Assembly: GCA_045657465.1 (NCBI GenBank) | Contig: JAZOTD010000013.1 | Span: 27,864 to 91,863, forward strand | Origin: RGIG1681 sp045657465 | GTDB lineage: Bacteria > Bacillota > Clostridia > Christensenellales > UBA1242 | Reading direction: 5' to 3' | DNA length: 64,000 nucleotides | Shown here: piece by piece, positions 1 to 9,171 of the stretch | How positions within the stretch are numbered: the first letter of the stretch is position 1 | How the letters are laid out: each line of letters starts with the position of its first letter | Translations under genes and position numbers: made by a program | The notes under the pieces: model-generated | What the model was told of the DNA's origin: nothing | What the model saw: only the letters and a program-made list of their open reading frames with translations | The model's database searches: none

Positions 1-59
1 TAACAGAACAAATTTATAGGGCTTTCACAATTATTTCTGGATTGCCTTATCATAAATAA
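1..59 (+). CDS. C-terminal end of an unidentified protein (partial)
   Basis: One frame is open from the window edge to a TAA at 57-59 and encodes about 18 residues ending GLPYHK. The next gene starts 15 bases later with its own Shine-Dalgarno site, which suits the end of an upstream co-transcribed gene. A metal-sensing repressor often precedes this type of ATPase, but too little is visible to identify the protein. It may not be a gene at all. Confidence 0.3.
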   Translation, partial: TEQIYRAFTIISGLPYHK

Positions 60-74
60 TAAAGGAGTTGGGTT

Positions 75-2171
75 ATGCAATATAAGTTTCGACTAGATAA
101 ACTGCATTGTGCGGGATGTGCACTTGCGCTAGAACAGAACCTAAACACACTTGATGGTGTAAGCGCAAAGATTAGTTTTGTAACCAAAGTTTTAGAACTT
201 GAAATTGAAACGGAAAAGCCTGCTGAAACATTAAGCATGGTTAAAGTGGCAATTAAAAAGTTTGACAGCATGGTTGAAATTTTGCCGTATGAAAAACAGC
301 TTGATGAAGACACACTGTTAAAGTATGAACGAATTTTTAATTGCACGAGATATCTAATTGCGTTTTTGCTTTTGATTTCAAATATTTTTATGCAGACCAT
401 GTGGGTTAAAATTTTGGTGTATGCTTTTGCGTATGTGATTGTTGCATATAACGTCGTTATCCATGCTTTTAAAAATGTGCTTCATGCCAAATTTTCAGAT
501 GAAAATTTTTTAATGAGTGTTGCATCGATTGGTGCGTTTGTTATTGGAGAATATGTTGAAGCGATTGCGGTTATGTTGCTCTTTGGCATAGGTGAAATAT
601 TAGAAAATCTTGCAGTGTCAAAATCGAGACGAACAATAACAGCAGTGCTTGAAATTAAACAGCCTTATGCAAATTTGGTTGTTGGTGACACTGAAGAAAA
701 AGTTGATTTGTCAAGAGTTCGAGTTGGTGACATTATTAGAATTAAGCCAGGTGAGAGAATTCCGCTAGATGGTGTGGTGGTTGATGGAGTGTCATATCTA
801 GACATGTCTGCACTCACCGGTGAAACAAAAGAAAAGATTGTTCAAAAAAATGAAAAAGTGCTTTCGGGCTCAATTAATGTGTCGAGTGTGCTTTTGGTAA
901 AGGTTGAAAAACTTGAAAAAGACAGTACTGTTTCAAAGATTGTCGACCTTGTTCAAAATGCGACAGAAACAAAAGCCAAGTCTGAAAAATTTATTTCTAA
1001 ATTTTCAAGAGTATACACCCCAACAGTGCTTGTTTTGGCGCTTATCATAATGTTTATTCCGCCAATCTTTAGCGGTTATTCAAACTTTGTGACATATGCA
1101 TATAGGGCGTTATGCTTCTTGGTTGTGTCATGTCCATGTGCGCTTGTTATATCGGTTCCGTTGTCATATTTTGCAGGAATTGGAGCTTGTGCAAAAAATG
1201 GAATTGTGGTTAAGGGTGCAAACTTTTTGGAAGAACTTTCAATGGTTGATGCTGTTGTGTTTGACAAAACAGGAACTCTCACTGAAGGCAATTTTGAAAT
1301 ATCTGAAATTTATGCAACTTCAGGGCATTCAAATGACGAGCTTGTTGAAGTTGCCGCATATGCTGAAAATTTTTCAAACCACAAGATTGCAAAGTCTATT
1401 ATTAAGGCATACAAAGAAGTTTTTCATGGAAAAGACATCAATAGTGCATGGATTGATGACTACAAAGAAATGGCAGGACTTGGAATAAAAGCTAACATCT
1501 TTATGCAACCAGTGATTGTTGGAAATGCCAAGCTTTTAAAACAAGAAGGTGTTTCATTTGTTGAACTTTCAAATAAGGCGGGAACCGTGCTTTATATTGC
1601 AATAGGTGGAGAGTTTGCAGGATATATTGTAGTGTCTGACACCGTCAAAAAGGATTCAAAAAATGCGGTTAGCGAAATAAAGAATTTGGGAATAAGCGAC
1701 ATTTCAATCTGCACGGGAGATGAAGAAAATGTTGCAAAAGCAATTTCAGCAAATCTTGGAATAAAAAATTATTATTCGGGCTTGCTTCCTGAAGAAAAAG
1801 TAGATATAATAACAGATAAGGTGCAGTCAGGCAAAAAGGTTGCGTTTGTTGGTGATGGAATCAATGATGCTCCGTCACTTGCAAATTCAAACGTTGGAAT
1901 TGCAATGGGTGCACTTGGCAGTGACATTGCAATTGAATCTGCAGATGTCGTGATAATGACTGATGAACCAAGCAAGGTTGCAAAAGCAATCAAAAAAGCC
2001 AGAAAGACTCGAAAGATTGTGTTGCAAAACATTATTGGGTCAATCGGGCTCAAACTTTTGATATTAGGATTAATCTCGTTTGGGTTTGCAGGTATGTGGC
2101 TTGCAATATTTGCAGATGTGGGCGTCAGCTTGCTTGCAGTTTTAAATAGTTTAAGAACAATGATTAAATAG
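75..2171 (+). CDS. Heavy-metal P1B-type ATPase (Zn/Cd/Pb exporter class)
   Basis: A 698-residue membrane pump that exports divalent metal at the cost of ATP. An N-terminal metal-binding domain carries CAGC near residue 13. The actuator TGE lies in SALTGET, the CPC membrane metal site in SCPCALV, the phosphorylation site is DKTGTLT, and the hinge is GDGINDAPS. The last helix contains ADVGVSLL, a D-x-G signature of the P1B-2 class that moves Zn, Cd or Pb rather than Cu. The nucleotide-binding 'HP' pair reads HK (SNHKIA). AAAGGAG at 61-67 sets the ATG at 75. It ends 15 bases before argS. The exact metal is not determined. Confidence 0.93.
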   Translation: MQYKFRLDKLHCAGCALALEQNLNTLDGVSAKISFVTKVLELEIETEKPAETLSMVKVAIKKFDSMVEILPYEKQLDEDTLLKYERIFNCTRYLIAFLLLISNIFMQTMWVKILVYAFAYVIVAYNVVIHAFKNVLHAKFSDENFLMSVASIGAFVIGEYVEAIAVMLLFGIGEILENLAVSKSRRTITAVLEIKQPYANLVVGDTEEKVDLSRVRVGDIIRIKPGERIPLDGVVVDGVSYLDMSALTGETKEKIVQKNEKVLSGSINVSSVLLVKVEKLEKDSTVSKIVDLVQNATETKAKSEKFISKFSRVYTPTVLVLALIIMFIPPIFSGYSNFVTYAYRALCFLVVSCPCALVISVPLSYFAGIGACAKNGIVVKGANFLEELSMVDAVVFDKTGTLTEGNFEISEIYATSGHSNDELVEVAAYAENFSNHKIAKSIIKAYKEVFHGKDINSAWIDDYKEMAGLGIKANIFMQPVIVGNAKLLKQEGVSFVELSNKAGTVLYIAIGGEFAGYIVVSDTVKKDSKNAVSEIKNLGISDISICTGDEENVAKAISANLGIKNYYSGLLPEEKVDIITDKVQSGKKVAFVGDGINDAPSLANSNVGIAMGALGSDIAIESADVVIMTDEPSKVAKAIKKARKTRKIVLQNIIGSIGLKLLILGLISFGFAGMWLAIFADVGVSLLAVLNSLRTMIK

Positions 2172-2186
2172 TTGTTGGGGGAACAT

Positions 2187-3965
2187 ATGAACATAAAAAA
2201 TACATTATACAAGGCTTTAGAAGAAACCTTTTTGCATTTAGGGTATGCATTTGATGATATTACACTAGCATTTTCAAGCAAAGAAGGTGCTGATTTTCAA
2301 TGCAACTCTGCATTTTCAATTGCTAAAAAAGTGCACACTTCACCAGAAGTTGTTGCGAATGCGATTATTGCAAATTTAGACCAAGACGTAGCAGATGTTA
2401 GTTTTGCAAAACCAGGGTTTATTAACTTCAAGATTAAAGACGAAGTTTTGTCTGCATGTTTAAATGAAGCTCTTGCAGATGACAGAATGTGTCTTGGAAC
2501 AGTTGAAGAACCAATCAAGGTTGTTATGGACTATGGTGGTGCAAATGTTGCAAAAGAACTTCATATTGGTCATTTGCGTTCGCCAGTTGTTGGTGAAAGT
2601 ATGGCACGTCTTTATAAGATTTTGGGAAATGAAGTAATCACAGATACACACCTTGGTGATTGGGGCTTGCAAATGGGGCTTACAATTGCACAGCTTCAAG
2701 ACGATGGTTATGTCGATGGCTATTTTGATGAGACCAAAAAGAATAAAGAAATCACCCTTGACACCTTAAATGAAGAGTATCCAAAAGCTTCAAGAAGAAA
2801 AAATGAAGATGATGAGTTTAGAAAAAAAGCTGAAACTTTCACAAAATGGATTCAAGATAAAAAAGAACCATACTGGACAATCTATGAAACAATTAGAGAA
2901 ATCAGTGTAAAACGTATCAAAGCAAACTATGAAAACTTAAACTGTTTCTTTGATTTGTGGTATGGCGAAAGCACAGCTTCTGAGTATGTTGACACTGTTG
3001 TCAAAATGTTTATCGATAAGGGATTAACAAGAGTTCATGAAGGCGCACTTGTTGTTGACGTGGCAAAAGAAGGTGAAAACATTCCTATTGAAAAGAAAAA
3101 TCCAAACGATCCACAACTTTACAAAAACCCAATGCCACCGGTTTATCTAAAAAAGAGCAATGGTGCAGATGTTTATGACACAACCGACATTGCAACAATT
3201 TATCAAAGAAACAAAGACTTTGCTCCAGACAAAATGATTTATTTCACTGACAAGCGTCAAGAAAGTCATTTTGAAAGATGCTTTAGAGCAGTTAAAATGG
3301 CAGGAATTTCTGATCCATCACAAAAACTTGAGTTTGTTGGTTTTGGAACAATCAATGGTTCTGACGGAAAAGCTTTTAAAACAAGATCTGGTGACACAAT
3401 TAAACTTGAAGATATAATTAATCTCATCACCGATGGTGCAAGAAAGAAACTTAAAGAAAATGGAATTGAAGAAAATGACGAGCTTGCACTCAAAATTGGT
3501 GTTGCTGCTTTGAAATTTGGAGACCTTTCAAACATTGTTTCAAAAGATTATGTTTTTGACATTGACAAGTTTGCGTCATTTGAAGGCAAAACTGGTCCAT
3601 ATATTCAATATACTGGAGCACGTATTAATTCGCTATTGAAAAAAGCAAAGGTTGATGCAAATGCTGATTTTGCAGCGTTAAAATATATTAACATTGCAGA
3701 TGAAAATCAAAGAAATATAGCAATCAATTTCTTGAAATTGCAAGATAGTTATTTTACTTGCTATAAAGACAGTTCATTAAATGCACTTTGTTTGGCAGTT
3801 TATGAATTTGCTTCAAGCTTTGCAAAATTCTATAATGACACAAGAATTTTAACAGAAAAAGATGAACAAAAGAAAAATTCATATCTTGCACTTTCTGCAT
3901 TTGTGCTTAAGGCAATCAAACAAGGAGCTTATGTTTTGGCGTTTGAAATTCCAGACAAAATGTAG
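2187..3965 (+). CDS. argS: Arginyl-tRNA synthetase
   Basis: Class I synthetase of about 592 residues that charges tRNA-Arg. The N-terminal tRNA-recognition domain is followed by the HIGH motif in ELHIGHLRSP, a KMSKS-region equivalent in FKTRSGDTIKL and a C-terminal DALR-type anticodon-binding domain ending DKM. An in-frame TTG lies at 2172, but the ATG at 2187 is 4-5 bases behind GGGGGAA and is preferred. It follows the metal ATPase closely and precedes queH by 7 bases, so the three are probably one transcript. Length and motifs are normal. Confidence 0.96.
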   Translation: MNIKNTLYKALEETFLHLGYAFDDITLAFSSKEGADFQCNSAFSIAKKVHTSPEVVANAIIANLDQDVADVSFAKPGFINFKIKDEVLSACLNEALADDRMCLGTVEEPIKVVMDYGGANVAKELHIGHLRSPVVGESMARLYKILGNEVITDTHLGDWGLQMGLTIAQLQDDGYVDGYFDETKKNKEITLDTLNEEYPKASRRKNEDDEFRKKAETFTKWIQDKKEPYWTIYETIREISVKRIKANYENLNCFFDLWYGESTASEYVDTVVKMFIDKGLTRVHEGALVVDVAKEGENIPIEKKNPNDPQLYKNPMPPVYLKKSNGADVYDTTDIATIYQRNKDFAPDKMIYFTDKRQESHFERCFRAVKMAGISDPSQKLEFVGFGTINGSDGKAFKTRSGDTIKLEDIINLITDGARKKLKENGIEENDELALKIGVAALKFGDLSNIVSKDYVFDIDKFASFEGKTGPYIQYTGARINSLLKKAKVDANADFAALKYINIADENQRNIAINFLKLQDSYFTCYKDSSLNALCLAVYEFASSFAKFYNDTRILTEKDEQKKNSYLALSAFVLKAIKQGAYVLAFEIPDKM

Positions 3966-3972
3966 GTGAGAT

Positions 3973-4572
3973 ATGACAAAACAAAAAATTTTGTTGCATT
4001 CATGCTGTGCACCATGCTCGACTGCAGTGATTGAAAAACTTGCTCAAGATTATGATATTACTATTTTTTATTACAACCCAAACATATATCCTGAAGAAGA
4101 GTATTTTAAGCGAAAGAATGAAGAAATTAAATATATTGAAATTTTGCACAAAACCCAGCCAGAAATAAAAATTGACATGTTAGATTGCGATTATGATAAC
4201 ATAACTTTCTACAATGCTGTTAAAGGGCTTGAAAATGAGCGGGAAGGCGGGGCAAGATGTGCTGTTTGTTTTAAAGTTAGACTCGAAAAAACAGCTCTTG
4301 TTGCAAAAAACAATAATTATGATATTTTTGGAACAACCTTGTCGGTTAGTCCTCATAAAAATGCAGAACTTTTAAATCAAATAGGAAAAAGTTTAGAAGA
4401 AAAATATGGCATCAAATATTTAGAGGCTAATTTTAAAAAACAAGACGGATATAAACGAAGCGTTGAACTTTCAAAAGAAAATAATATTTATCGTCAAAGT
4501 TATTGCGGATGTGAATTTGCACTTAAAATTCAGCAAATTGAAGCACCTGAAAGTCTAAAAAAGACATATTAA
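3973..4572 (+). CDS. queH: Epoxyqueuosine reductase QueH
   Basis: A 199-residue enzyme of the QueH (DUF208) family. The family carries out the last step of queuosine synthesis, reducing epoxyqueuosine in tRNA to queuosine. Its metal and cluster cysteines are visible: HSCCAPCS near the N-terminus, GGARCAVCF in the middle and YCGCEF near the C-terminus. Its partners queA and tgt lie about 14 kb downstream in this window, so this genome appears to make Q-tRNA through the QueH route rather than QueG. A strong hairpin terminator follows directly. Confidence 0.93.
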   Translation: MTKQKILLHSCCAPCSTAVIEKLAQDYDITIFYYNPNIYPEEEYFKRKNEEIKYIEILHKTQPEIKIDMLDCDYDNITFYNAVKGLENEREGGARCAVCFKVRLEKTALVAKNNNYDIFGTTLSVSPHKNAELLNQIGKSLEEKYGIKYLEANFKKQDGYKRSVELSKENNIYRQSYCGCEFALKIQQIEAPESLKKTY

Positions 4573-4602
4573 AAGTCATAGCAACTGCTATGACTTTTTT
4601 GT
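4571..4602. terminator. Bidirectional terminator between queH and cmk
   Basis: AAAAGTCATAGC (4571-4582) pairs with 4587-4598 around a 4-base loop, with T-runs on both strands. It lies between convergent queH and cmk and can serve both. Confidence 0.85.
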
Positions 4603-4612
4603 TTTTATTAAA

Positions 4613-5320
4613 TTAAATCGAAGAAATGCCACAATTTTTTAAATACTCGCGAGTTACAAGCTCTCGTCTAAGCATTTCTTTAAGAGCAAGCATCAAACAA
4701 TCGTCTTGGTCGTTTAAGGTTGAGTCGATTAAATATGCATTTTCACACATAATAAGTGGTGAGATTTCACGATGGATGTCTTGATAATCTCTGTCTTTCA
4801 AGTCTTGCAAAACTTGTTTAAAATTAACTTTTTCACCTTTAGCTTGACGTTCTTCAAATCTGCGTTTAGCTCTTGTTTCAACGCTGCAATCAACATAGAG
4901 TTTAAAGTCTGCGTTAGGGAAAATTACTGAGCCGATATCTCTGCCTTCCATAACAATGTTTTCGTTGTGGAATTGAGTGTCTTTTTGAAGTTTTCTCACA
5001 TATTCACGTATGAAAGGGATTTTAGCATATTTGGCAGTGTTTGAGCTGACTTCTTCGCTGTATATTTCATCAAAAACATCAATTCCGTCAAGGTTCATAA
5101 CACTGTTTGTTCCGTCATAAGTGTAGATGATTTCAGTGTGATCAATCATATATTGAAGCTTGTCTTCTTCAGAGGGATCAATGTGAAGGTTAAGTGCTTT
5201 TAAGGTGATTGTTCTATAAAGTGCACCAGCACTAAAAAAACCATAGTTTAATGTTTTTGCCAAATTTTTGGCAAGGGTAGATTTTCCAGAACCAGATGTT
5301 CCGTCAATTGCAATAATCAT
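4613..5320 (-). CDS. cmk: Cytidylate kinase
   Basis: A 235-residue cytosolic kinase that phosphorylates CMP and dCMP. The P-loop is GTSGSGKST at residues 7-15, followed by the acceptor region FFSAGALYRT. EGRDIGSVIFP and the lid RAKRRFEER are typical of Cmk. The minus-strand ATG at 5320 sits behind AGGAG. A plausible promoter lies upstream on the minus strand: TTGAAT (5375-5370), 16 bases, TATGAT (5353-5348). Elsewhere cmk often neighbours rpsA or ispH; here it stands alone, convergent with queH. Confidence 0.95.
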   Translation of the reverse strand: MIIAIDGTSGSGKSTLAKNLAKTLNYGFFSAGALYRTITLKALNLHIDPSEEDKLQYMIDHTEIIYTYDGTNSVMNLDGIDVFDEIYSEEVSSNTAKYAKIPFIREYVRKLQKDTQFHNENIVMEGRDIGSVIFPNADFKLYVDCSVETRAKRRFEERQAKGEKVNFKQVLQDLKDRDYQDIHREISPLIMCENAYLIDSTLNDQDDCLMLALKEMLRRELVTREYLKNCGISSI

Positions 5321-5392
5321 AAAATCTCCTAAAATTATTCTATGTCTATCATATAATAATTTGATTTAAATTCAAAATAAAAAACATAATTA

Positions 5393-5431
5393 TTTGGATT
5401 TTCTGTCATTTTGCTATATTATTTAATTATG
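5393..5431 (+). promoter_or_regulatory. Candidate promoter giving a leaderless transcript of the Mrr-like gene
   Basis: A weak -35 TTTGGA (5393-5398), 16 bases, then -10 TATATT (5415-5420). The -10 box ends 8 bases before the ATG at 5429, and there is no Shine-Dalgarno sequence. Confidence 0.45.
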
Positions 5432-6034
5432 CGAAAAAGAAATAAAAGTTATAACAGAAATTGGTTTGCTTTTGGCATAAGAATTGTGCTGATTGTGATT
5501 TTGTTGCCGATTGTTCTTGTTTGGCTTGTTTTGAATGCTGTGAACAAGCATAAACAAAAAAAGATAAACAAAGACAAAGTTGCAGTTTTTAATATGTCGC
5601 AAATTGATTCGCTTTCGGGTGAAGAGTTTGAATTGTTATTGAAAGACATTTTTCAAAAACTTGGTTATGAAGTGGCGCTTACAAAAAAGAGCCATGACTA
5701 TGGTGCAGACCTAATTGTATCAAAGAAAAAAACAAAAATGCTTATTCAGGCAAAATGTTACGCAAAAGCAGTTGGTGTAAAGGCTGTTCAAGAAATTGTT
5801 GCTTCAAGAAAGCATTATAAAGTTGATGAAGTGATAGTTGCAACAAACAATTATTTTTCTAAAGATGCAAGGATTTTGGCTGAAGAAAACAATGTTGGTT
5901 TGTTTGATAGAAATGATTTATTTGAACTTATAAAAAAGTTTGACATTCATATTGAAACGAAAGTTAAGAAATATGTTGCAACAACGCCACAAGCAAAAGA
6001 AGAAATTGAAAAGAGATTTCCGTTCTGGATTTAA
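5429..6034 (+). CDS. Membrane-anchored Mrr-type restriction endonuclease-like protein
   Basis: About 201 residues. A basic N-terminus precedes one hydrophobic segment (about residues 13-36). A soluble PD-(D/E)xK nuclease domain of the Mrr_cat class follows, with SGEEFE, the acidic residue in YGADLIV and QAKCYAK. Single-helix Mrr proteins are common in Bacillota and may cut modified or foreign DNA near the membrane. No methyltransferase or specificity gene is adjacent. A TTG lies at 5411 in frame, but it overlaps the likely -10 box, so ATG 5429 is chosen. No Shine-Dalgarno sequence is visible. Confidence 0.8.
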   Translation: MRKRNKSYNRNWFAFGIRIVLIVILLPIVLVWLVLNAVNKHKQKKINKDKVAVFNMSQIDSLSGEEFELLLKDIFQKLGYEVALTKKSHDYGADLIVSKKKTKMLIQAKCYAKAVGVKAVQEIVASRKHYKVDEVIVATNNYFSKDARILAEENNVGLFDRNDLFELIKKFDIHIETKVKKYVATTPQAKEEIEKRFPFWI

Positions 6035-6110
6035 AAAAATTGTCTAAGTTTATAAAGTTTGTTTAAATAATAAAAAGGTTGCATAAACTAGTTTTGAGGT
6101 AAAATTTTTA

Positions 6111-6851
6111 ATGTTTGAACTAACTTTAAGCACAACTCTTGACAAACAGTTATATCTATCAAAACTCTTTGCAAACCTCTCGTGCGAAATAAAGCGTGAT
6201 GCTGGGATAATTGCCAAACAAAACCTTAATGGCAGGGCATATCTTGCACTGGCGGTTGATGAAGATAAAAAAGAATATTACAAGTCAAAAATTTTGGATC
6301 ATATTTTGTTTATGGTGCTTGATGACTATAAATTTAATTATTATAAAGAATTCATTTTTCCAAATGAAGAAAGTGATTTGTTTTATGCGTTTTTAAAAGC
6401 AATAACCATGTTTGACTATGAAAATGACAAAGAAATTGTTCAAAGTCAAATTGAACTAAAAAACGAGTTTTTAATTGATAGTTTTTTTTATTTTAAACTT
6501 GGTCTTTTAAGGGCAAGATGGTCAAAAGCTGTTGAAACTTTAAATCAAAACAAAATTTCACTCAGTGAACAGCTTATGATTGATGTTATGAAATATCTGT
6601 TGGCGGTTAGTGACAATGAATCAATTTGTGTGAATGTTTCAATTTCTAAGAAAAGACTATCCATAAAGAATTATTGCCAAAATCGCAATTTTAAACATGA
6701 TTTTCAAGGAATATCTCAATTTTTTGCAGAAATTGTTAAATTGAATCCAGCAAAATTAAATTTAAAAATTTCAAAACAGACACAAATTTCAATTAGTGTA
6801 AAAGAAAAACTTGAACAGCTTTTTGGAGAAAAAATTTATTTGTTAAACTGA
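6111..6851 (+). CDS. YtxC-like protein (putative sporulation protein)
   Basis: A 246-residue protein with no catalytic motif that I recognise. Its position directly before thrS matches ytxC in Bacillus and Clostridia. A central stretch (FFYFKLGLLRARW, about residues 126-138) resembles the aromatic F-x-F-R/K-L segment of YtxC proteins. GAGGT at 6096-6100 fits the ATG at 6111. The C-terminus is rich in beta-type sequence and ends YLLN. The family has a sporulation link but no defined biochemistry. The family call rests mainly on synteny and is moderate. Confidence 0.5.
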   Translation: MFELTLSTTLDKQLYLSKLFANLSCEIKRDAGIIAKQNLNGRAYLALAVDEDKKEYYKSKILDHILFMVLDDYKFNYYKEFIFPNEESDLFYAFLKAITMFDYENDKEIVQSQIELKNEFLIDSFFYFKLGLLRARWSKAVETLNQNKISLSEQLMIDVMKYLLAVSDNESICVNVSISKKRLSIKNYCQNRNFKHDFQGISQFFAEIVKLNPAKLNLKISKQTQISISVKEKLEQLFGEKIYLLN

Positions 6852-6860
6852 CTTTAAATA

Positions 6861-6889
6861 TTGACAAAAATTATTAGTTGTAATATAAT
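6861..6889 (+). promoter_or_regulatory. Sigma-A promoter of the thrS T-box leader
   Basis: TTGACA (6861-6866), 17 bases, TATAAT (6884-6889). Both boxes are perfect consensus. Transcription would start near 6896, just before the T-box RNA. Confidence 0.9.
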
Positions 6890-6895
6890 AATTTT

Positions 6896-7103
6896 ATACA
6901 CTTGTAGAACAAGTAGGTTATGCGGGCTGTTTGAGAGAGAGGAAATCGTGGCTGTGAGTTTCCTTAACAAGTTCATAACTGAAACCACCTACATTTTAAA
7001 CAACTAAACATTTCAAACGAGGTTGAATTTTCAACGAAGTAAGGTGGAACCACGATAATGATTATCGTCCTTATGCTAAATTTTTTGGCATAAGGATTTT
7101 TTT
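6896..7103 (+). ncRNA. T-box riboswitch, threonine-specific
   Basis: Leader RNA controlling thrS by sensing uncharged tRNA-Thr. The base of stem I pairs GTAGGT (6913-6918) with ACCTAC (6987-6992). The specifier codon ACC (Thr) at 6984-6986 follows GAA and is followed by A. The T-box AAGGTGGAACCACG is at 7041-7054; AAGG and ACG pair with CGTCCTT (7066-7072), leaving the UGGAACC bulge for the tRNA end. The competing terminator pairs CCTTATGC (7069-7076) with GCATAAGG (7088-7095) before a T-run. The two helices exclude each other. Confidence 0.95.
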
Positions 7104-7126
7104 ATGCCAAACCAAAGGAGAATAAA

Positions 7127-9040
7127 ATGAAAATTACACTAAGAGATGAAGTAAGAGAATTTGAAAATGGCGTTAGTCCGCTCGATATTGCAAAATCGAT
7201 TTCTGAAGGACTTGCAAGAATGGCTGTTTGTGGCAAAATTGGAGATGAACTTGTTGATTTAAATCTTCCGCTAAACGAAGATTGCAAGCTTGAAATCATC
7301 ACTACAAAAAGCCCTGAATATCAAGAAGTTTTGCGTCATTCAACAGCGCACGTTTTAGCACAAGCTGTTAAGACAATTTTTCCAACTGCAAAATGTTGGG
7401 TTGGACCTGCAACAAAAGACGGGTTCTATTATGACTTTGACTTCAAAACTCCAATCACAAACGAAGATTTGGCTGTTATTGAAGACGAGATGAACAAAAT
7501 CATCAAAGCAAACTTTGAAATTGTTAGAAAAGAAGTTTCTAAAAAAGAAGCAATCAAGCTTATGAAAGAAATGGGTGAACCATACAAGGTTGAACTTATT
7601 GAAGCTATTCCTGATGGCGAAATGATTACAACATACACACAGGGTGACTACATTGAAGTTTGTCGTGGACCACACATTAAATCAACTGGGCTCATCAAAT
7701 CATTCAAGCTCACAAAGATTTCAGGTGCATACCTTAAAGGTGACAGCAAAAACAAGATGCTTACTAGAATCTATGGTGTTGTGTTTGATAAAAAGAGCGA
7801 AATGGACGAATATTTCAAGCTTTTAGAAGAAGCAATGAAACGTGATCATAGAAAACTTGGCAAAGACCTTGAACTTTTCTTCTTTGACGAAACAGCACCT
7901 GGCATGCCATATTGGCTTCCAAAGGGTTTCACAATGTTCAACACTCTTATTAATTATTGGAGAGAAATCCATAAAAAAGAAGGATATCAAGAATTTGCAG
8001 CACCACAACTTAACTCAAGTGTGCTTTGGAAAACCTCTGGTCACTGGGATCACTATAAAGAGGATATGTTCGTTTTGACAGATAGCGATGGAAATGAACA
8101 AGCAATTAAGCCAATGAGCTGTCCAAACTCAATCAAGGTTTATCAAACAAAAGTTAGAAGTTATAAAGATTTGCCACTTCGTTTCTGTGACGTTGATGCT
8201 ATTCATAGAAATGAAAAATCTGGTCAACTTAATGGTATGCTTCGTGTTAGAATGTTCCACCAAGATGACTCTCACAACTTCGTAACACCTGACCAAATTG
8301 GTTTTGAAATTAGAAATATTTTGAACATTGCAAACAGAATGTATGGTGACTTTGGCTTGCCATTTGAACTTACTCTTTCAACTCGTCCAGAAGATTTTAT
8401 GGGTGAAATTGCTACTTGGAACAAGGCTGAAGCAGAACTTAAAGAAGTTCTTAACGACATTTGCGGTGAAGGAAAGTATAGAATCAACGAAGGCGATGGA
8501 GCGTTCTATGGTCCAAAGATTGATATTAAAATGAAAGACTGCTTGGGCAGAGAGTGGCAAATGGGAACTATTCAAGTAGACTTCCAACTTCCACAACGTT
8601 TTGACCTTTCATATATTGACAAAGATGGTTCAAAACAAATGCCAATCATGCTTCACAGAGTTATCTTTGGTTCACTTGAAAGATTTGTGGGAATCATCAC
8701 AGAACACTTTGCAGGGGCATTCCCAACATGGATTGCGCCTGTTCAACTTAAAGTTATTTCTGTTTCTGAAAAGAGTGCAGAATATGCAAGCAAGGTTGCA
8801 ACTTTCTTTGATGATAATGGCGTTAGAGTTGAAACTGACAATAGCGACGAAAGAATTGGTTACAAAATTAGACTTGCACAACTTGAAAAAGTTCCATATA
8901 TGATTATTTTGGGTGAAAACGAGGCAAATGCTGGAACTGTTTCAATTAGAAAGAGAAATGGTGAAGAAATTAAAGACCTTTCACTTGAAAAAGCACTTGA
9001 ACTTATAAATAAAGATATTGTCACAAAAGGCAAAGAATAA
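7127..9040 (+). CDS. thrS: Threonyl-tRNA synthetase
   Basis: A 637-residue class II synthetase that charges tRNA-Thr and edits mischarged Ser. Domains in order are an N-terminal TGS domain, the editing domain with HSTAHVLAQA and the CRGPH motif (about residues 180-184), the catalytic core with MSCPNS (zinc Cys), RNEKSG and VRMFHQDDSH, and the anticodon-binding domain from about residue 540. AAAGGAG precedes the ATG. It sits under the T-box leader described above and is followed by its own terminator. Confidence 0.97.
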   Translation: MKITLRDEVREFENGVSPLDIAKSISEGLARMAVCGKIGDELVDLNLPLNEDCKLEIITTKSPEYQEVLRHSTAHVLAQAVKTIFPTAKCWVGPATKDGFYYDFDFKTPITNEDLAVIEDEMNKIIKANFEIVRKEVSKKEAIKLMKEMGEPYKVELIEAIPDGEMITTYTQGDYIEVCRGPHIKSTGLIKSFKLTKISGAYLKGDSKNKMLTRIYGVVFDKKSEMDEYFKLLEEAMKRDHRKLGKDLELFFFDETAPGMPYWLPKGFTMFNTLINYWREIHKKEGYQEFAAPQLNSSVLWKTSGHWDHYKEDMFVLTDSDGNEQAIKPMSCPNSIKVYQTKVRSYKDLPLRFCDVDAIHRNEKSGQLNGMLRVRMFHQDDSHNFVTPDQIGFEIRNILNIANRMYGDFGLPFELTLSTRPEDFMGEIATWNKAEAELKEVLNDICGEGKYRINEGDGAFYGPKIDIKMKDCLGREWQMGTIQVDFQLPQRFDLSYIDKDGSKQMPIMLHRVIFGSLERFVGIITEHFAGAFPTWIAPVQLKVISVSEKSAEYASKVATFFDDNGVRVETDNSDERIGYKIRLAQLEKVPYMIILGENEANAGTVSIRKRNGEEIKDLSLEKALELINKDIVTKGKE

Positions 9041-9050
9041 AAATAAAACA

Positions 9051-9079
9051 AAAGACAATCATTTTTGGTTGTCTTTTTG
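9051..9079 (+). terminator. Terminator after thrS
   Basis: AAAGACAATC (9051-9060) pairs with GGTTGTCTTT (9067-9076) and is followed by T's. Confidence 0.85.
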
Positions 9080-9136
9080 TTTAATAAAGACCTTTTTGCG
9101 GGAATGTAAAATAGTTATATTTTTATTAAAAAACTG

Positions 9137-9165
9137 TTGACAAGGTCGGTTTTGTGGTGTATAAT
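9137..9165 (+). promoter_or_regulatory. Sigma-A promoter of infC-rpmI-rplT
   Basis: TTGACA (9137-9142), 17 bases, TATAAT (9160-9165). It matches consensus and lies about 210 bases before infC. Confidence 0.88.
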
Positions 9166-9171
9166 ACCCGT

